This document shows positions 19,342-28,823 of a DNA stretch of 64,000 nt, piece by piece; position 1 is the stretch's first letter, and each line of letters opens with the position of its first letter. Source of the stretch: Blattabacterium cuenoti. GTDB taxonomy: Bacteria > Bacteroidota > Bacteroidia > Flavobacteriales > Blattabacteriaceae. Location: contig NZ_CP059202.1 of assembly GCF_014251815.1 (NCBI RefSeq), positions 248,001 to 312,000 on the forward strand. The letters run 5' to 3'. The notes beneath the pieces were generated by a model. The model did not search any database, was not told where the DNA came from, and was given only the letters and a program-made list of their open reading frames with translations. Position numbers and translations under genes: made by a program.

Positions 19342-20685
19342 ATGAAAAAAGAAGATTTTATAAAAAAAGAAAACACTCAATTGGAATTGAAAAAAAATCG
19401 TTCAGCTTCCATAAAAGTAATCGGAGTCGGAGGAGGAGGAAGTAATGCTTTAAGTCATATGTTTGAACAAGGAATTACTGGCGTAGATTTTATAGCGTGT
19501 AATACAGATGCACAAGCATTAAATAATAATCCAGTTCCTATAAAAATTCAATTAGGTGCTTCTATTACAGAAGGACTTGGTGCTGGAGCAGATCCAGAAG
19601 TAGGAGAAAAAGCTGCATTAGAAAGTTTGGAGGAAATAAAAAGTATTTTAGATTCTAACACAAAAATGACTTTTATTACAGCAGGAATGGGTGGAGGTAC
19701 GGGAACTGGTGCAGCTCCAATTATTGCAGGAATTTCTAAAGAGAAGGGAATTTTAACTGTAGGTATCGTTACAATTCCATTTCATTTTGAAGGAAAAATG
19801 AGACTACAACAAGCTCAAAAAGGAATAGAAGCATTAAGAAAAAATGTAGATTCTCTCATTGTTATTAATAATGATAAATTGAGAGAATTATATGGAAATT
19901 TAGGATTTAAAGCTGGTTTTGCAAAAGCAGATGAAGTTTTAACTACTGCAGCTAAGGGGATTGCTGAAGTCATTACTCATCATTATAAACAAAATATAGA
20001 TTTAAGAGATACAAGAACTGTTCTAAAAGAAAGTGGAACAGCTGTTATGGGATCTTCCATTGCTGTTGGAGAGAATCGAGCGAAGGAAGCTGTAGTGCAA
20101 GCTTTAGATTCTCCATTATTGAATGATAATAAAATTACAGGAGCCAAGAATGTTCTTCTTCTTATCGTTTCAGGAAAAATAGAAATTACTATAGATGAAA
20201 TAGGAATTATTAGTGATTATATTCAAACTGAAGCAGGAAATAACGCCAATATTATTATGGGGATAGGAGAAGACGATAGCTTGGAAGAAGCAATTTCCGT
20301 AACTATAGTAGCTACGGGCTTTCCTACGGAAATACAGCGTGCGATTAATCACGAAGAGAAAAAAATATTTCATAGGTTAGAAGAACCTTATGAACAAAGG
20401 TTAAACAAAATAGAAGAAATCCATTCTTACTCTAAACGAATTGATCCTTATTTTTCAAAAATAGATTCAAGTCATTTAGATTATAAAAGTAAAAAAAATG
20501 ACTTTTCATCGAATCAAAAACAAAATATTTTTGATCAGTCTATAAATTCAAATTTTTTTATAGAAAAAAAACATAAAAAATATATGCTAGAAGATAATTT
20601 TGATCTTCCTATCTCATACAATGAAAATGAAAAAATATTAAAAAAACGTATTCGTAAAAAAGAAAATAATACAAATCAAGAGTAG
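19342..20685 (+). CDS. ftsZ: FtsZ, tubulin-like division GTPase
   Basis: Forms the division ring. Of 447 residues, about 20-335 form the conserved tubulin-like GTPase, with the signature GGGTGTG at 117-123 and the T7 region KAGFAKADEVL. The C-terminal tail of about 110 residues is poorly conserved, basic and disordered-looking, and ends without an obvious conserved FtsZ peptide. It follows ftsA by 11 bases and closes the division cluster; hisS begins a few bases after its stop. Confidence 0.97.
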   Translation: MKKEDFIKKENTQLELKKNRSASIKVIGVGGGGSNALSHMFEQGITGVDFIACNTDAQALNNNPVPIKIQLGASITEGLGAGADPEVGEKAALESLEEIKSILDSNTKMTFITAGMGGGTGTGAAPIIAGISKEKGILTVGIVTIPFHFEGKMRLQQAQKGIEALRKNVDSLIVINNDKLRELYGNLGFKAGFAKADEVLTTAAKGIAEVITHHYKQNIDLRDTRTVLKESGTAVMGSSIAVGENRAKEAVVQALDSPLLNDNKITGAKNVLLLIVSGKIEITIDEIGIISDYIQTEAGNNANIIMGIGEDDSLEEAISVTIVATGFPTEIQRAINHEEKKIFHRLEEPYEQRLNKIEEIHSYSKRIDPYFSKIDSSHLDYKSKKNDFSSNQKQNIFDQSINSNFFIEKKHKKYMLEDNFDLPISYNENEKILKKRIRKKENNTNQE

Positions 20686-20690
20686 AATTG

Positions 20691-22106
20691 ATGACTCTTA
20701 ATATCCCCAAAGGGACCAGAGATTTTTCATCCATTGAGATGAATAAGCGAAATTATTTAATTCAAACGATTCGAAAACAATTTGAACTTTTTGGTTTCAA
20801 TCCAATAGAAACTCCTTCTATTGAAAATATTTATACTCTTATTGGAAAATATGGAGAAGAAGGAGATTCCTTAATATTTAAATTATTACATTCAGGTAAT
20901 TTTTTTAAAAAAAATTTTTTAGATTTTTTAAAAGAAATTAAGAATGATAAAAAAACAGTGAACATTTCAAAATATTTTATTGAAAAAATATCGAATAAAG
21001 CTCTTAGATATGATTTAACGATTCCTTTTGTTCGTTATGTAGTGATGCATAAAAATGAAATCGTTTTCCCTTTTAAAAGATATCAGATACAACCTGTATG
21101 GCGCGCAGACAAACCTCAAAAAGGAAGATTTAGAGAATTTTATCAATGTGATGCAGATATAATGTCATTTTCTTCTTCTTTATGGGAAGAAATAGAATTA
21201 ATTCAACTTTGTGACGAAATTTTTACTAAATTGAATTTTCCTATTATTCTTTACATTAATCATAGAGATATATTAAGAGGATTAGTTGAAATGGCTGGAA
21301 TAAAAGATCATTTATGGAAAGACTTTACTACATCTTTAGATAAATGGAATAAAATTGGACGAGATTTAGTAAAAAAAGAAATGCTTCACAAAGGAATTTC
21401 ATCTCAATCATTTGATAAAGTGGCGTATTTTATCGATATAAAAGAAAATTTCGATAATAAAGAAAAACATTTGACTGTCGCCTTACAAAATTCTGAAAAA
21501 GGAAAAAAAGGCCTACGAGATTTAAATTTTATTTATAACAATATAAAAAATATTTCTTTACAAAAGACAAAATTGGAATGGAACCTTTCTTTATCCAGAG
21601 GGATGAATTATTATACAGGTACAATATTAGAAATTGTTCCATTCAACAATAGAAATTCTATTTCTATTGGAGGAGGAGGTAGATATGATCAATTAGCTAA
21701 TTCATTTGGAATGAACAATACTTATGGAGTTGGAGTTTCTTTGGGTTTGGATCGAATTTATTTAGAAATGGAGAGCGAAAATTTATTTCAAACAGTTTAC
21801 AATTATCCTTCAAAAGTTTTGTTTATTCATTTTGGAAATGAAGAGGTTTTGTATGCATACAAAATAATCAAATTTTTGAGAAAAAAAGGAATTTCTACTC
21901 AGTTATATCCTAATGCAGATAAAATAGGAAAACAATTTAGATATGCTAATGATAACAATATTCCGTTTGCTATTAGCATAGGGAAAAATGAAATCAATAA
22001 AAACAAAATTAAAATGAAAGATCTTCAAAAAAAAACAGAAAAAGAATACGATAACATTAACGATGTTGTGGAATCAATTAACGAAAAACGAAAAAATTAT
22101 GAATAA
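20691..22106 (+). CDS. hisS: Histidyl-tRNA synthetase
   Basis: Class II synthetase that charges tRNA-His, itself encoded at 43839. The ATG at 20691 (MTLNIPKGTRDFSS) was chosen over the in-frame TTG just before it; this gives 471 residues. Class II motif 2 (RADKPQKGRFREFYQCDADI) and the histidine-specific motifs RGMNYYTGTI and GGGGRYDQL are present, followed by an anticodon-binding domain. It is probably transcribed with ftsZ. Its 3' end overlaps convergent pnuC by 10 bases. Its place after ftsZ may reflect lineage rearrangement. Confidence 0.96.
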   Translation: MTLNIPKGTRDFSSIEMNKRNYLIQTIRKQFELFGFNPIETPSIENIYTLIGKYGEEGDSLIFKLLHSGNFFKKNFLDFLKEIKNDKKTVNISKYFIEKISNKALRYDLTIPFVRYVVMHKNEIVFPFKRYQIQPVWRADKPQKGRFREFYQCDADIMSFSSSLWEEIELIQLCDEIFTKLNFPIILYINHRDILRGLVEMAGIKDHLWKDFTTSLDKWNKIGRDLVKKEMLHKGISSQSFDKVAYFIDIKENFDNKEKHLTVALQNSEKGKKGLRDLNFIYNNIKNISLQKTKLEWNLSLSRGMNYYTGTILEIVPFNNRNSISIGGGGRYDQLANSFGMNNTYGVGVSLGLDRIYLEMESENLFQTVYNYPSKVLFIHFGNEEVLYAYKIIKFLRKKGISTQLYPNADKIGKQFRYANDNNIPFAISIGKNEINKNKIKMKDLQKKTEKEYDNINDVVESINEKRKNYE

Positions 22107-22726
22107 ATTTGATTAAGTGCTCTTTTTTTCCAAATCAAAAATCCCATTATAGACAATAGGACAAGAAAAAAAAATAAAATCCCTGTCAATACAAAACCCT
22201 TAAAAAAATAAAGAGGAACGGAGATTACATTTCCTACCATCCAAAATATCCAATTTTCTACTTTTTTCATGGCCATTTGATACATACCAGAAAAATAAAT
22301 TCCCGTTGTCAGTACATCTATCCAATCAGAATGAGATTTAAGTTTTCCATAAAAAAGATAAACCATTACACTAAAAACACAAGTGAATAAAAATAAAATA
22401 AAAGTATATAAATAATCTCTTTTATTACAAAAAGTAATAGGGATTTCTTTATTATTATCCTTTTTATATATCCATGTATACCATCCATAAAAGCTCATTA
22501 ACGTGTAATACAAGTTTATAATAAAATCTCCATAAAGAGAAATTTCAAAAGTTAAATAACTATATATAATAGTGCTGATTATACCTATTGGATATACCCA
22601 TACATTATTTTTTTGAGCAAAAAAAACACTAGATATTGTAAATACTACAGCCGTAAATTCTAAAATTGTGTGAGAATAACTATTATGATAATAGGGAGAT
22701 AAAAGAATATCTATCCAATCATTCAT
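22097..22726 (-). CDS. pnuC: PnuC-family nicotinamide riboside transporter
   Basis: Membrane carrier for NAD precursors. The ATG at 22726 gives 209 residues; an upstream GTG at 22738 is possible but less likely. About seven hydrophobic segments are present, with the family pattern NVWVYPIGIISTIIYSYL and FYGWYTWIYKKD in the first half and WIFWMVGNVISVPLYFFKG in the second. Retention suggests that the symbiont takes an NAD precursor from its surroundings. It lies directly downstream of the phosphopantetheinyl transferase gene on the same strand. Confidence 0.88.
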   Translation of the reverse strand: MNDWIDILLSPYYHNSYSHTILEFTAVVFTISSVFFAQKNNVWVYPIGIISTIIYSYLTFEISLYGDFIINLYYTLMSFYGWYTWIYKKDNNKEIPITFCNKRDYLYTFILFLFTCVFSVMVYLFYGKLKSHSDWIDVLTTGIYFSGMYQMAMKKVENWIFWMVGNVISVPLYFFKGFVLTGILFFFLVLLSIMGFLIWKKRALNQIYS

Positions 22727-22740
22727 TTTCACATTCACAT

Positions 22741-23373
22741 TTATTTGTCTATAATATAAACTAAGTAATGTTTTTCTATTTTTCTATAGAAAGCAGAAAA
22801 TCGTTTACTATAGGAATTTTTTATAATCCAACATGATACACAAGAATCCTTTTTAATAGAAAAAGGAGAAACTTTATAATGATCTAAAAAACTATAAAAA
22901 ATACCACCTTCTAGTTTATATAAACTTTCTTTAATTCCCCATATAATATACAAATAATCTTCTTCATAATTTGGATGAATAAAAATGGATTCATCATCCC
23001 GAATAAATTTTTTTTTTATTTTCATTATTTTTTTATCTTCTCGTAATTTTTCTATGTCTATTCCTATCTGATAAGAACTTATAGCTACGGCAATCTTTTC
23101 AAAAGAATGACTTAAAGAAATATATTTTTCTTCAGGAAAAAGAAAAGGTTTTCTTTTTTTATTATAAAAAATATTCATTTTTATCCCCATATATCTCAAA
23201 GCATAACGGATCCCTAAAAATTCTATTTTTCGTTTTTTTGACAGGGATAAAAAAAACATCTTTTCTTTATCTGAAAGAAAAAGTTTTTTTAAAAACATAG
23301 TTTCTAAAAAAAGAAAATGTTTCCATCTAAAAACCATGATTATTGTATGATAGTAATAGGTGTATAAATTCAT
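22741..23373 (-). CDS. 4'-phosphopantetheinyl transferase superfamily protein
   Basis: Expected to move the phosphopantetheine arm of coenzyme A onto an acyl carrier protein. The 210-residue protein is of Sfp type: the Mg-binding motif GIDIEKLRED is at about residues 98-107 and WGIKESLYKLEG at about 145-156. Bacteroidetes have a similar protein. Whether it serves the acyl carrier protein of fatty acid synthesis (fabI is nearby at 53.7 kb) cannot be seen here. It forms a two-gene unit with pnuC. Confidence 0.85.
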   Translation of the reverse strand: MNLYTYYYHTIIMVFRWKHFLFLETMFLKKLFLSDKEKMFFLSLSKKRKIEFLGIRYALRYMGIKMNIFYNKKRKPFLFPEEKYISLSHSFEKIAVAISSYQIGIDIEKLREDKKIMKIKKKFIRDDESIFIHPNYEEDYLYIIWGIKESLYKLEGGIFYSFLDHYKVSPFSIKKDSCVSCWIIKNSYSKRFSAFYRKIEKHYLVYIIDK

Positions 23374-23462
23374 TCTATTTTTTTTATAGTATATTTCAAT
23401 CTAACTATTTTTTTGTACTATTGTGAATGTGAAATAGTATATATATTATATGTTATGTATGT

Positions 23463-24479
23463 ATGAAAAAAAAAATTGAAAAAGCATTAAAAAATGTTAT
23501 TATTATTGATAATAAAAATATTATAGAATCTGGTTGGGTAAAAAAAATAGATTTATTAGATAATGAAATTAAGATCTACTTGAGTTTATCCAATCCTGCT
23601 ATGCATATAAAAAACAAACTTATAAAAGATATCACCCATTCTATAAAAAATCAAAATATTTCAGATACAATAAGTATAAAAATAGAAATAAAATCAGATA
23701 CAAATACAAAGACAAAATCTATAATAAAAAATATAATAGCTGTCGCTTCTGGAAAAGGGGGAGTAGGAAAATCTACAATCGCAACAAATATTGCTGTTAC
23801 TTTAGTAAAAATGGGTTTTCATGTAGGATTATTGGATGCTGATATTTATGGGCCTTCTATTCCATTAATGTTTAATATTGAAAATAAATCTGTGAATTTT
23901 CAATATAAAAATGGAATTATGAATCCTGTTACTAGTTATGGTGTTAAAATTCTATCCATAGGTTTTTTTTCAAAATATGGACAGGCTATTGTTTGGAGGG
24001 GGCCCATGGTAACTAAAGTTTTAAGACAATTTATGCACGAAACTAATTGGGGGAAATTAGATTTTTTAATTGTAGATTTACCACCAGGAACAGGGGATAT
24101 TCATTTATCTCTTTTACAAGAGATTCCATTAAAAGGAATTGTTATAGTAAGTACATCTCAGAAAATAGCTTTATCGGATGTAAATCGGTCTGTAGGAATG
24201 TTTCGTATTGAATCTATTTATGTCCCCATACTTGGAATTATAGAAAATATGTCTTATGTTTTATCAAAAAAAGAAAAATGCTATTTTTTTGGAAAGAATG
24301 GAGTGAAAGATTTTTCTAAAAAAATGAATATTTTTTTTCTGGGAGAAATTCCCATGTTACAAAAAATACGAGAATATTCAGATTTAGGAACACCTGTTGT
24401 ATTAGAAAATGAGGAAACTAGAAATATATTTATGAATATTACGAAAAATATTATAAATAAATTGCACGGAATTACTTAA
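23463..24479 (+). CDS. mrp: Mrp/ApbC-family P-loop ATPase, iron-sulfur cluster carrier
   Basis: A 338-residue protein with an N-terminal MIP18-like domain (about 1-85) and a ParA/MinD-like ATPase domain starting with the Walker motif SGKGGVGKST at about residue 97. The switch motif VDLPPGTGD is intact. The central CxxC cluster ligand of E. coli ApbC is absent; only one cysteine (KEKCYFFG) remains near that position. I recall related Bacteroidetes Mrp proteins also lacking it. The stop codon overlaps the convergent phosphorylase gene by 4 bases. Confidence 0.9.
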   Translation: MKKKIEKALKNVIIIDNKNIIESGWVKKIDLLDNEIKIYLSLSNPAMHIKNKLIKDITHSIKNQNISDTISIKIEIKSDTNTKTKSIIKNIIAVASGKGGVGKSTIATNIAVTLVKMGFHVGLLDADIYGPSIPLMFNIENKSVNFQYKNGIMNPVTSYGVKILSIGFFSKYGQAIVWRGPMVTKVLRQFMHETNWGKLDFLIVDLPPGTGDIHLSLLQEIPLKGIVIVSTSQKIALSDVNRSVGMFRIESIYVPILGIIENMSYVLSKKEKCYFFGKNGVKDFSKKMNIFFLGEIPMLQKIREYSDLGTPVVLENEETRNIFMNITKNIINKLHGIT

Positions 24480-25258
24480 CAAAGTTTGATAAATTCTTTT
24501 ATTATTAATATTAGGAGAGATATAGATTTTTCTGTTTCTTGATAAAGTAGATTATTTTCTTTAGTTTGTTCATATAACCCCATAATAATGGATATAGAAA
24601 AGACTCGTAAATTCATGCATCTGGCTGTGATAACATCTGTAATCATATTCATACCTACACTATCCCCCCCCATAGATCGTATCATTGCATATTCGGCATG
24701 TGTTTTATAATTAGGATAAGGATAAGCAACATATACTCCTTTCTGAATAATAATGTTATGATTCATAGCAATATTTTCTGCAATTTCTATCATTTTTTTA
24801 TCATATGGCTCTGTGATTTCAAAACATCTATTTTTTATAAATTCTTTTATATTAGGATTTTCAGGAAAAAAATTAATATGATCTTTAACTAACATAACAT
24901 CTCCCATTTTATAGTTTGGATTTACTCCACCAGAAAGATTAATTAATATTAATTTATCTATTCCTATGTTTTTACACAATTGTACAATAATGAAATTGTT
25001 TATTCTATTTTCTTCATAAAAATGCTCTATTAAAAGGACTACATTCTTATCTCCTATTTTCCCGAATAAAAATTTTCCATATAAGTTTTTTTTTGAAAAA
25101 AGAGGAATTTCTTCATAAAAAATGCATATAGGATTTTTGATCTCCTCTATCAATTTATCGAATTGATCTCCTAATAATAAAATACCAAAATCAGGCTTTT
25201 CTTTGATTTTATTTTGTATGTATTGTTTTGATTTTTCTAAAGTTATAGTCATTGACAT
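24476..25258 (-). CDS. Purine nucleoside phosphorylase homologue with lost active-site motifs
   Basis: The 260 residues align over full length with type I purine nucleoside phosphorylase (INLSGGVNPNYKMGDVMLVKDHIN is near-diagnostic). Every catalytic motif I know for the family is changed. The phosphate loop GSGLG is LGDQFD (29-34), GRFHxYEG is IEHFYEEN (77-84), GPxxET is YPNYKT (181-186), GMSTVPE is GMNMITD (202-208), and the purine-binding Asn/Asp is replaced in SIIMG (223-227). Canonical activity is therefore unlikely. The frame has no stop, and a consensus promoter box lies upstream. Confidence 0.8.
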   Translation of the reverse strand: MSMTITLEKSKQYIQNKIKEKPDFGILLLGDQFDKLIEEIKNPICIFYEEIPLFSKKNLYGKFLFGKIGDKNVVLLIEHFYEENRINNFIIVQLCKNIGIDKLILINLSGGVNPNYKMGDVMLVKDHINFFPENPNIKEFIKNRCFEITEPYDKKMIEIAENIAMNHNIIIQKGVYVAYPYPNYKTHAEYAMIRSMGGDSVGMNMITDVITARCMNLRVFSISIIMGLYEQTKENNLLYQETEKSISLLILIIKEFIKLC

Positions 25259-25296
25259 AAATTCAAGTTTTTATCAAATTATACGAACGAACACAA

Positions 25297-25304
25297 CAAA
25301 GGTA
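25297..25304 (-). promoter_or_regulatory. Candidate -7 box for the phosphorylase-like gene
   Basis: TACCTTTG on the minus strand matches TAnnTTTG and lies 38 bases before the ATG. No TTTG -33 element was found at the expected distance. A TATAAT hexamer lies a few bases downstream. Confidence 0.4.
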
Positions 25305-25339
25305 AATTGTTTCATTATTATTATTTGATTGATTTTTAT

Positions 25340-26362
25340 TTATGGTATGACATTTACTTCTCTTGACAAAAGGATTCCAAACTTTTTTTTTATGTTTTTC
25401 ATTATTTTTTCAGAAAAAGAATATATCTCCATTCCAGAGGCTTTCCCATAGTTTACTAAAATGATAGGTTTTTTTTCATATATTCCTACATTTCCAATTT
25501 TTTTTCCTTTCCATCCTATATTTTCAATTAATGAATTAGCAGATAGTTTTATTTTTTGATTAGATATACTATATCCTGTAATATCTGGATATTGATATTT
25601 AAGTTTTTTAAAATCTAACACCCCTATTATAGGATTTGTGAAAAAACTACCAGCATTTCCAATTTTTTTTGGATTTGGAAGTTTTTTTTGTCTAATATTA
25701 AAAATAGCCTGAATTAAATCGTTAATAGTAGGTGTTTTCACATTTATATTTTCTAATTCTTTTTGAATTTCTACATAAGATGTATTTAATTGTTTATATT
25801 TTTTTCTTAAAATAAAAAAAACAGATAAAATCAGAAATTTATTTCTGTAATAAGGATGCTTAAAACAAGAATAACGATATGTTAATTGACATTCTTTACG
25901 TGTAAACTCTCTTATTTTTCTATTATCTATTTCATATGCTTGTACTTTAATTAAAGTATCTTTTACTTCAGTTCCATATGCCCCGATGTTTTGAATGGGA
26001 GCTGCTCCAACTGTACCAGGAATAAATGATAGGTTTTCTAACCCACTAAATCCTTTTTTAATCGTCCAATTTACAAATTCATCCCAATTTTCTCCAGCAT
26101 AAGCTTGAACAATAGCTTCATCATCATTTTCTTTTATTACTTTTTTTCCCTTCATTCCCATTTTTATAACTATTCCCGGATAATAATCTTTTATAAAAAG
26201 AATATTACTTCCATTTCCTAAAAAAAATTTTGATATATACGGATATATATCAAAAATTTTTTGAATATCTTCTATACTTTTCACTTCTACAAAATAACGA
26301 GCATAAACATTTATTCCAAATGTATTAAATTTTTTCAGAGAAAAGTTTTTTTTAATGAACAT
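25340..26362 (-). CDS. murB: UDP-N-acetylenolpyruvoylglucosamine reductase MurB
   Basis: FAD- and NADPH-dependent enzyme that completes UDP-MurNAc. Its 340 residues make it a type I MurB. FAD-binding motifs FLGNGSNILF (about 42-51) and PGTVGAAPIQNIGAYG (about 115-130) are present. The proton-donor serine lies in NAGSFFTNP (about 233-241), and the C-terminal glutamate in REVNVI. It stands alone, divergent from ytxH with a short gap, away from the main cell wall cluster. Confidence 0.95.
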   Translation of the reverse strand: MFIKKNFSLKKFNTFGINVYARYFVEVKSIEDIQKIFDIYPYISKFFLGNGSNILFIKDYYPGIVIKMGMKGKKVIKENDDEAIVQAYAGENWDEFVNWTIKKGFSGLENLSFIPGTVGAAPIQNIGAYGTEVKDTLIKVQAYEIDNRKIREFTRKECQLTYRYSCFKHPYYRNKFLILSVFFILRKKYKQLNTSYVEIQKELENINVKTPTINDLIQAIFNIRQKKLPNPKKIGNAGSFFTNPIIGVLDFKKLKYQYPDITGYSISNQKIKLSANSLIENIGWKGKKIGNVGIYEKKPIILVNYGKASGMEIYSFSEKIMKNIKKKFGILLSREVNVIP

Positions 26363-26458
26363 GTGAAAAATATTTCATAAATACATAAATACAATTTTGT
26401 ATGTAAATATTGTATGATTAAATTTATCTGTAGTAAAAATATAAAATTGTTATTCTTT

Positions 26459-26722
26459 ATGAAAAAAGGAGGAAATTTTTTTTGGGGTGTTATTTTAGGA
26501 ACCATGGCTGGTTTAATAGTAGGAATCATATTAACTCCGAGAAAAGAAGAAAAAATCAAAAACATATTAGAAAAAAAAACAGAAGAATTAAGAAATAATT
26601 TACAGGAAATTGGTAAGAAAATCGGAAAAAAGGTGCATAAAATTAAATCAAACTTTGAATCTAAATGGAAAAAAAATAAAATAGAAAAAATGGATCAAGT
26701 AGAAGATGAATTAGGAACTTAA
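26459..26722 (+). CDS. YtxH-domain small membrane protein
   Basis: Starting at MKKGGNFFWG it has 87 residues; an ATG 45 bases upstream is possible but lies in the promoter gap with murB. A glycine-rich membrane segment (GVILGTMAGLIVGIILTPRK) is followed by a highly charged, lysine-rich helical tail, the pattern of YtxH proteins. The function is unknown; YtxH proteins are often stress-associated. It precedes a holin-like gene, a pairing I recall in Bacteroidetes. Confidence 0.7.
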   Translation: MKKGGNFFWGVILGTMAGLIVGIILTPRKEEKIKNILEKKTEELRNNLQEIGKKIGKKVHKIKSNFESKWKKNKIEKMDQVEDELGT

Positions 26723-26750
26723 AATTTGAATAAATAGGTTTTTCTTTAAA

Positions 26751-27080
26751 ATGTTCATTTTTATTAGGAATTTTATTCATAAAAAATGGTGTATTTTTAG
26801 AAATGAAGTCATTAAAATGTTGATTTCTATCATGACAGAGGTTTTTTTGAATTTTTTACTGTTGATATTTGGTATTATTATTTTTTTTTTAGTCAGCCTT
26901 TCTTTATGTTTTTTTCTTTCTTTTTATTTTGGAAGTTATGTTATAGGATTTGGAATTTTAACTATTTTATATTTCTTAATTTTTATTATCATATTTTGTT
27001 TTGGAAGAGATATTACAAGATTTATTATCAAGAATTTATTTAATAAATCTTTTATTAAAATTTTTGATCATAAAAAATGA
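26751..27080 (+). CDS. Small membrane protein, phage-holin-like family (Bacteroidetes type)
   Basis: A 109-residue protein with two strongly hydrophobic segments (about residues 33-56 and 60-85) and a short basic tail. Size, topology and position after the YtxH gene match proteins annotated as 'phage holin family' in Bacteroidetes genomes. There is no phage gene nearby, so it is almost certainly a chromosomal membrane protein of unknown role. The start could be an internal ATG (MLISIMTEVF). Confidence 0.6.
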   Translation: MFIFIRNFIHKKWCIFRNEVIKMLISIMTEVFLNFLLLIFGIIIFFLVSLSLCFFLSFYFGSYVIGFGILTILYFLIFIIIFCFGRDITRFIIKNLFNKSFIKIFDHKK

Positions 27081-27086
27081 TATGCT

Positions 27087-27848
27087 ATGAAAAAATTAGA
27101 AATTGTTTATGGAATACACCCATTGATAGAAGCTATTATAGCTAAAAAAACTATTAATAGACTTTTTTTTCAAATAGGATTAAAACAAGAGTCAAATGCT
27201 TACAAAAAATTAATAACTATTTCCAAAAAAGAACATATTCCAATTCAAACTGTTTCAAAACAAAAATTCTATCAATTAAAAAATAAAAATCATCAAGGAG
27301 TTTTTGCTGTTATTCCTCCTATAGAAACTTATCATATAGAAGATTTGCTTCCTATATTTTATGAAAAAGGAAAAAATCCACTTTTGATCATTTTAGATAG
27401 AATTACAGATGTAAGAAATTTTGGATCAATCATACGTACTGCTGCATGTGCAGGAGCAGATGCTGTTATTATTCCAAAAAAAGATACAGCTATGATTGGG
27501 GCTGATTCTATAAAAACTTCTTCAGGAGCTTTATTTAGGGTTCCAATATGTAAAGAAAAAAATATATTGAACACAATAGAATTTTTGAAAAATTATGGAT
27601 TGAAAATTGTTTCTGCTACAGAAAAATCCAATATGTATTGGTACGATATTGATTTTTCAGGTCCAACTGCTCTAATATTAGGAAATGAAGAAAAAGGAAT
27701 TTCTTCTAAATATTTAAAAGCTTCCTATGAAAAAGCAAAAATTCCGGCAATAAAAGGAATTTCATCTTTAAACGTATCTGTAGCTTGTGGCATTATTTTG
27801 TATGAGATCTTCAGACAAAGAAAATATCAATCTAAAACTCACTTTTAA
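27087..27848 (+). CDS. rlmB: 23S rRNA (guanosine-2'-O)-methyltransferase RlmB (TrmH/SpoU family)
   Basis: Methylates a guanosine in the 23S rRNA peptidyl-transferase region. The 253 residues have an N-terminal substrate-binding domain beginning [10 protein letters not shown] and a SPOUT knot domain with motif 1 [16 protein letters not shown], motif 2 [11 protein letters not shown] and motif 3 [16 protein letters not shown]. The match to RlmB is better than to TrmH. It follows the holin-like gene by 6 bases, and its end overlaps convergent pheS by 17 bases. Confidence 0.92.
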   Translation: MKKLEIVYGIHPLIEAIIAKKTINRLFFQIGLKQESNAYKKLITISKKEHIPIQTVSKQKFYQLKNKNHQGVFAVIPPIETYHIEDLLPIFYEKGKNPLLIILDRITDVRNFGSIIRTAACAGADAVIIPKKDTAMIGADSIKTSSGALFRVPICKEKNILNTIEFLKNYGLKIVSATEKSNMYWYDIDFSGPTALILGNEEKGISSKYLKASYEKAKIPAIKGISSLNVSVACGIILYEIFRQRKYQSKTHF

Positions 27849-28815
27849 ATTGTTTCAAAAAACGAATGTCATTATCAAAATAAATTCTAATATCTTTTAT
27901 TTTATAAATTATTAGAGCTAAACGTTCAATACCCAATCCAAAAGCAAATCCAGAATATATTTCTGAATCAATATTTACGTTTTTTAAAACTTGTGGATCT
28001 ATCATTCCACAACCCATAATTTCTACCCATTCACTATTACAATAGATATCCACTTCAGCACTAGGTTCTGTGAATGGAAAATAAGAAGGACGAAATCTAA
28101 TCTTTGCTTCTCCAAAAAGAGAAGTGATCAAATAATGAATTGTTTGTTTTAAATCAGAAAAAGAAACTTTTTTATCTATATAAAACCCTTCCGCTTGATG
28201 AAACATGAAATTGGAACGTGACGAAATAGTTTCATTTCTATATACTTTTCCGGTGGACAATACACGAAAAGGCGGTATATGTTTTTTCATATATCGTATT
28301 TGTACAGAGGAAGTATGTGTACGTAACAAAACATCTGGATTCTTGCATAAAAAAAATGTATCTTGCATATCTCTAGATGGATGAAAAATAGGAATATTTA
28401 AAGCTGTAAAATTATGCCAATCATCCTCTATTTCAGGCCCATCAACATAAGTAAATCCAATCTTTATAAAAATGTCTATTATTCTATTTTTTATAATAGA
28501 TAAAGGATGTCTACCTCCTATTTCTATTGATTGTCCTGGTATAGTAGGATCTACTTTTAGCAGTTTCTCATTTTTTATGTCATTTTTTAAGTGAAAAACA
28601 TTTATTTTGTTTTGAGCTTCTTTTTTTAATTCATTAATAATTTTTCCATAAATTTTTCTTTTATAAATGGAAATTTTTTTGAATTCTTTAAATAAAACTA
28701 TTAACATTCCCTTTTTTTTTCCTAGAAATTTAATTCTAAATGCTTCTAAATCATTATATGTTTTAATATGAAAAGATTTTATTTCTTTTTTAATTTGATC
28801 TATTTTTTTATCCAT
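27832..28815 (-). CDS. pheS: Phenylalanyl-tRNA synthetase alpha subunit
   Basis: Catalytic subunit of the class II alpha2-beta2 enzyme, 327 residues, normal length. It has an N-terminal coiled-coil region (about 1-85), class II motif 2 [13 protein letters not shown], the Phe-site region [29 protein letters not shown] and motif 3 [13 protein letters not shown]. pheT is outside the window. The gene follows the 119-residue Bacteroidetes protein on the same strand with an 8-base gap. Confidence 0.96.
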   Translation of the reverse strand: MDKKIDQIKKEIKSFHIKTYNDLEAFRIKFLGKKKGMLIVLFKEFKKISIYKRKIYGKIINELKKEAQNKINVFHLKNDIKNEKLLKVDPTIPGQSIEIGGRHPLSIIKNRIIDIFIKIGFTYVDGPEIEDDWHNFTALNIPIFHPSRDMQDTFFLCKNPDVLLRTHTSSVQIRYMKKHIPPFRVLSTGKVYRNETISSRSNFMFHQAEGFYIDKKVSFSDLKQTIHYLITSLFGEAKIRFRPSYFPFTEPSAEVDIYCNSEWVEIMGCGMIDPQVLKNVNIDSEIYSGFAFGLGIERLALIIYKIKDIRIYFDNDIRFLKQFKSEF

Positions 28816-28823
28816 AATATTTA

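Noticed and set aside
26751..27080. Prophage remnant suggested by the holin-like protein
   Set aside because: There are no lysin, capsid, integrase or att-like repeats nearby, and similar proteins are chromosomal in Bacteroidetes.
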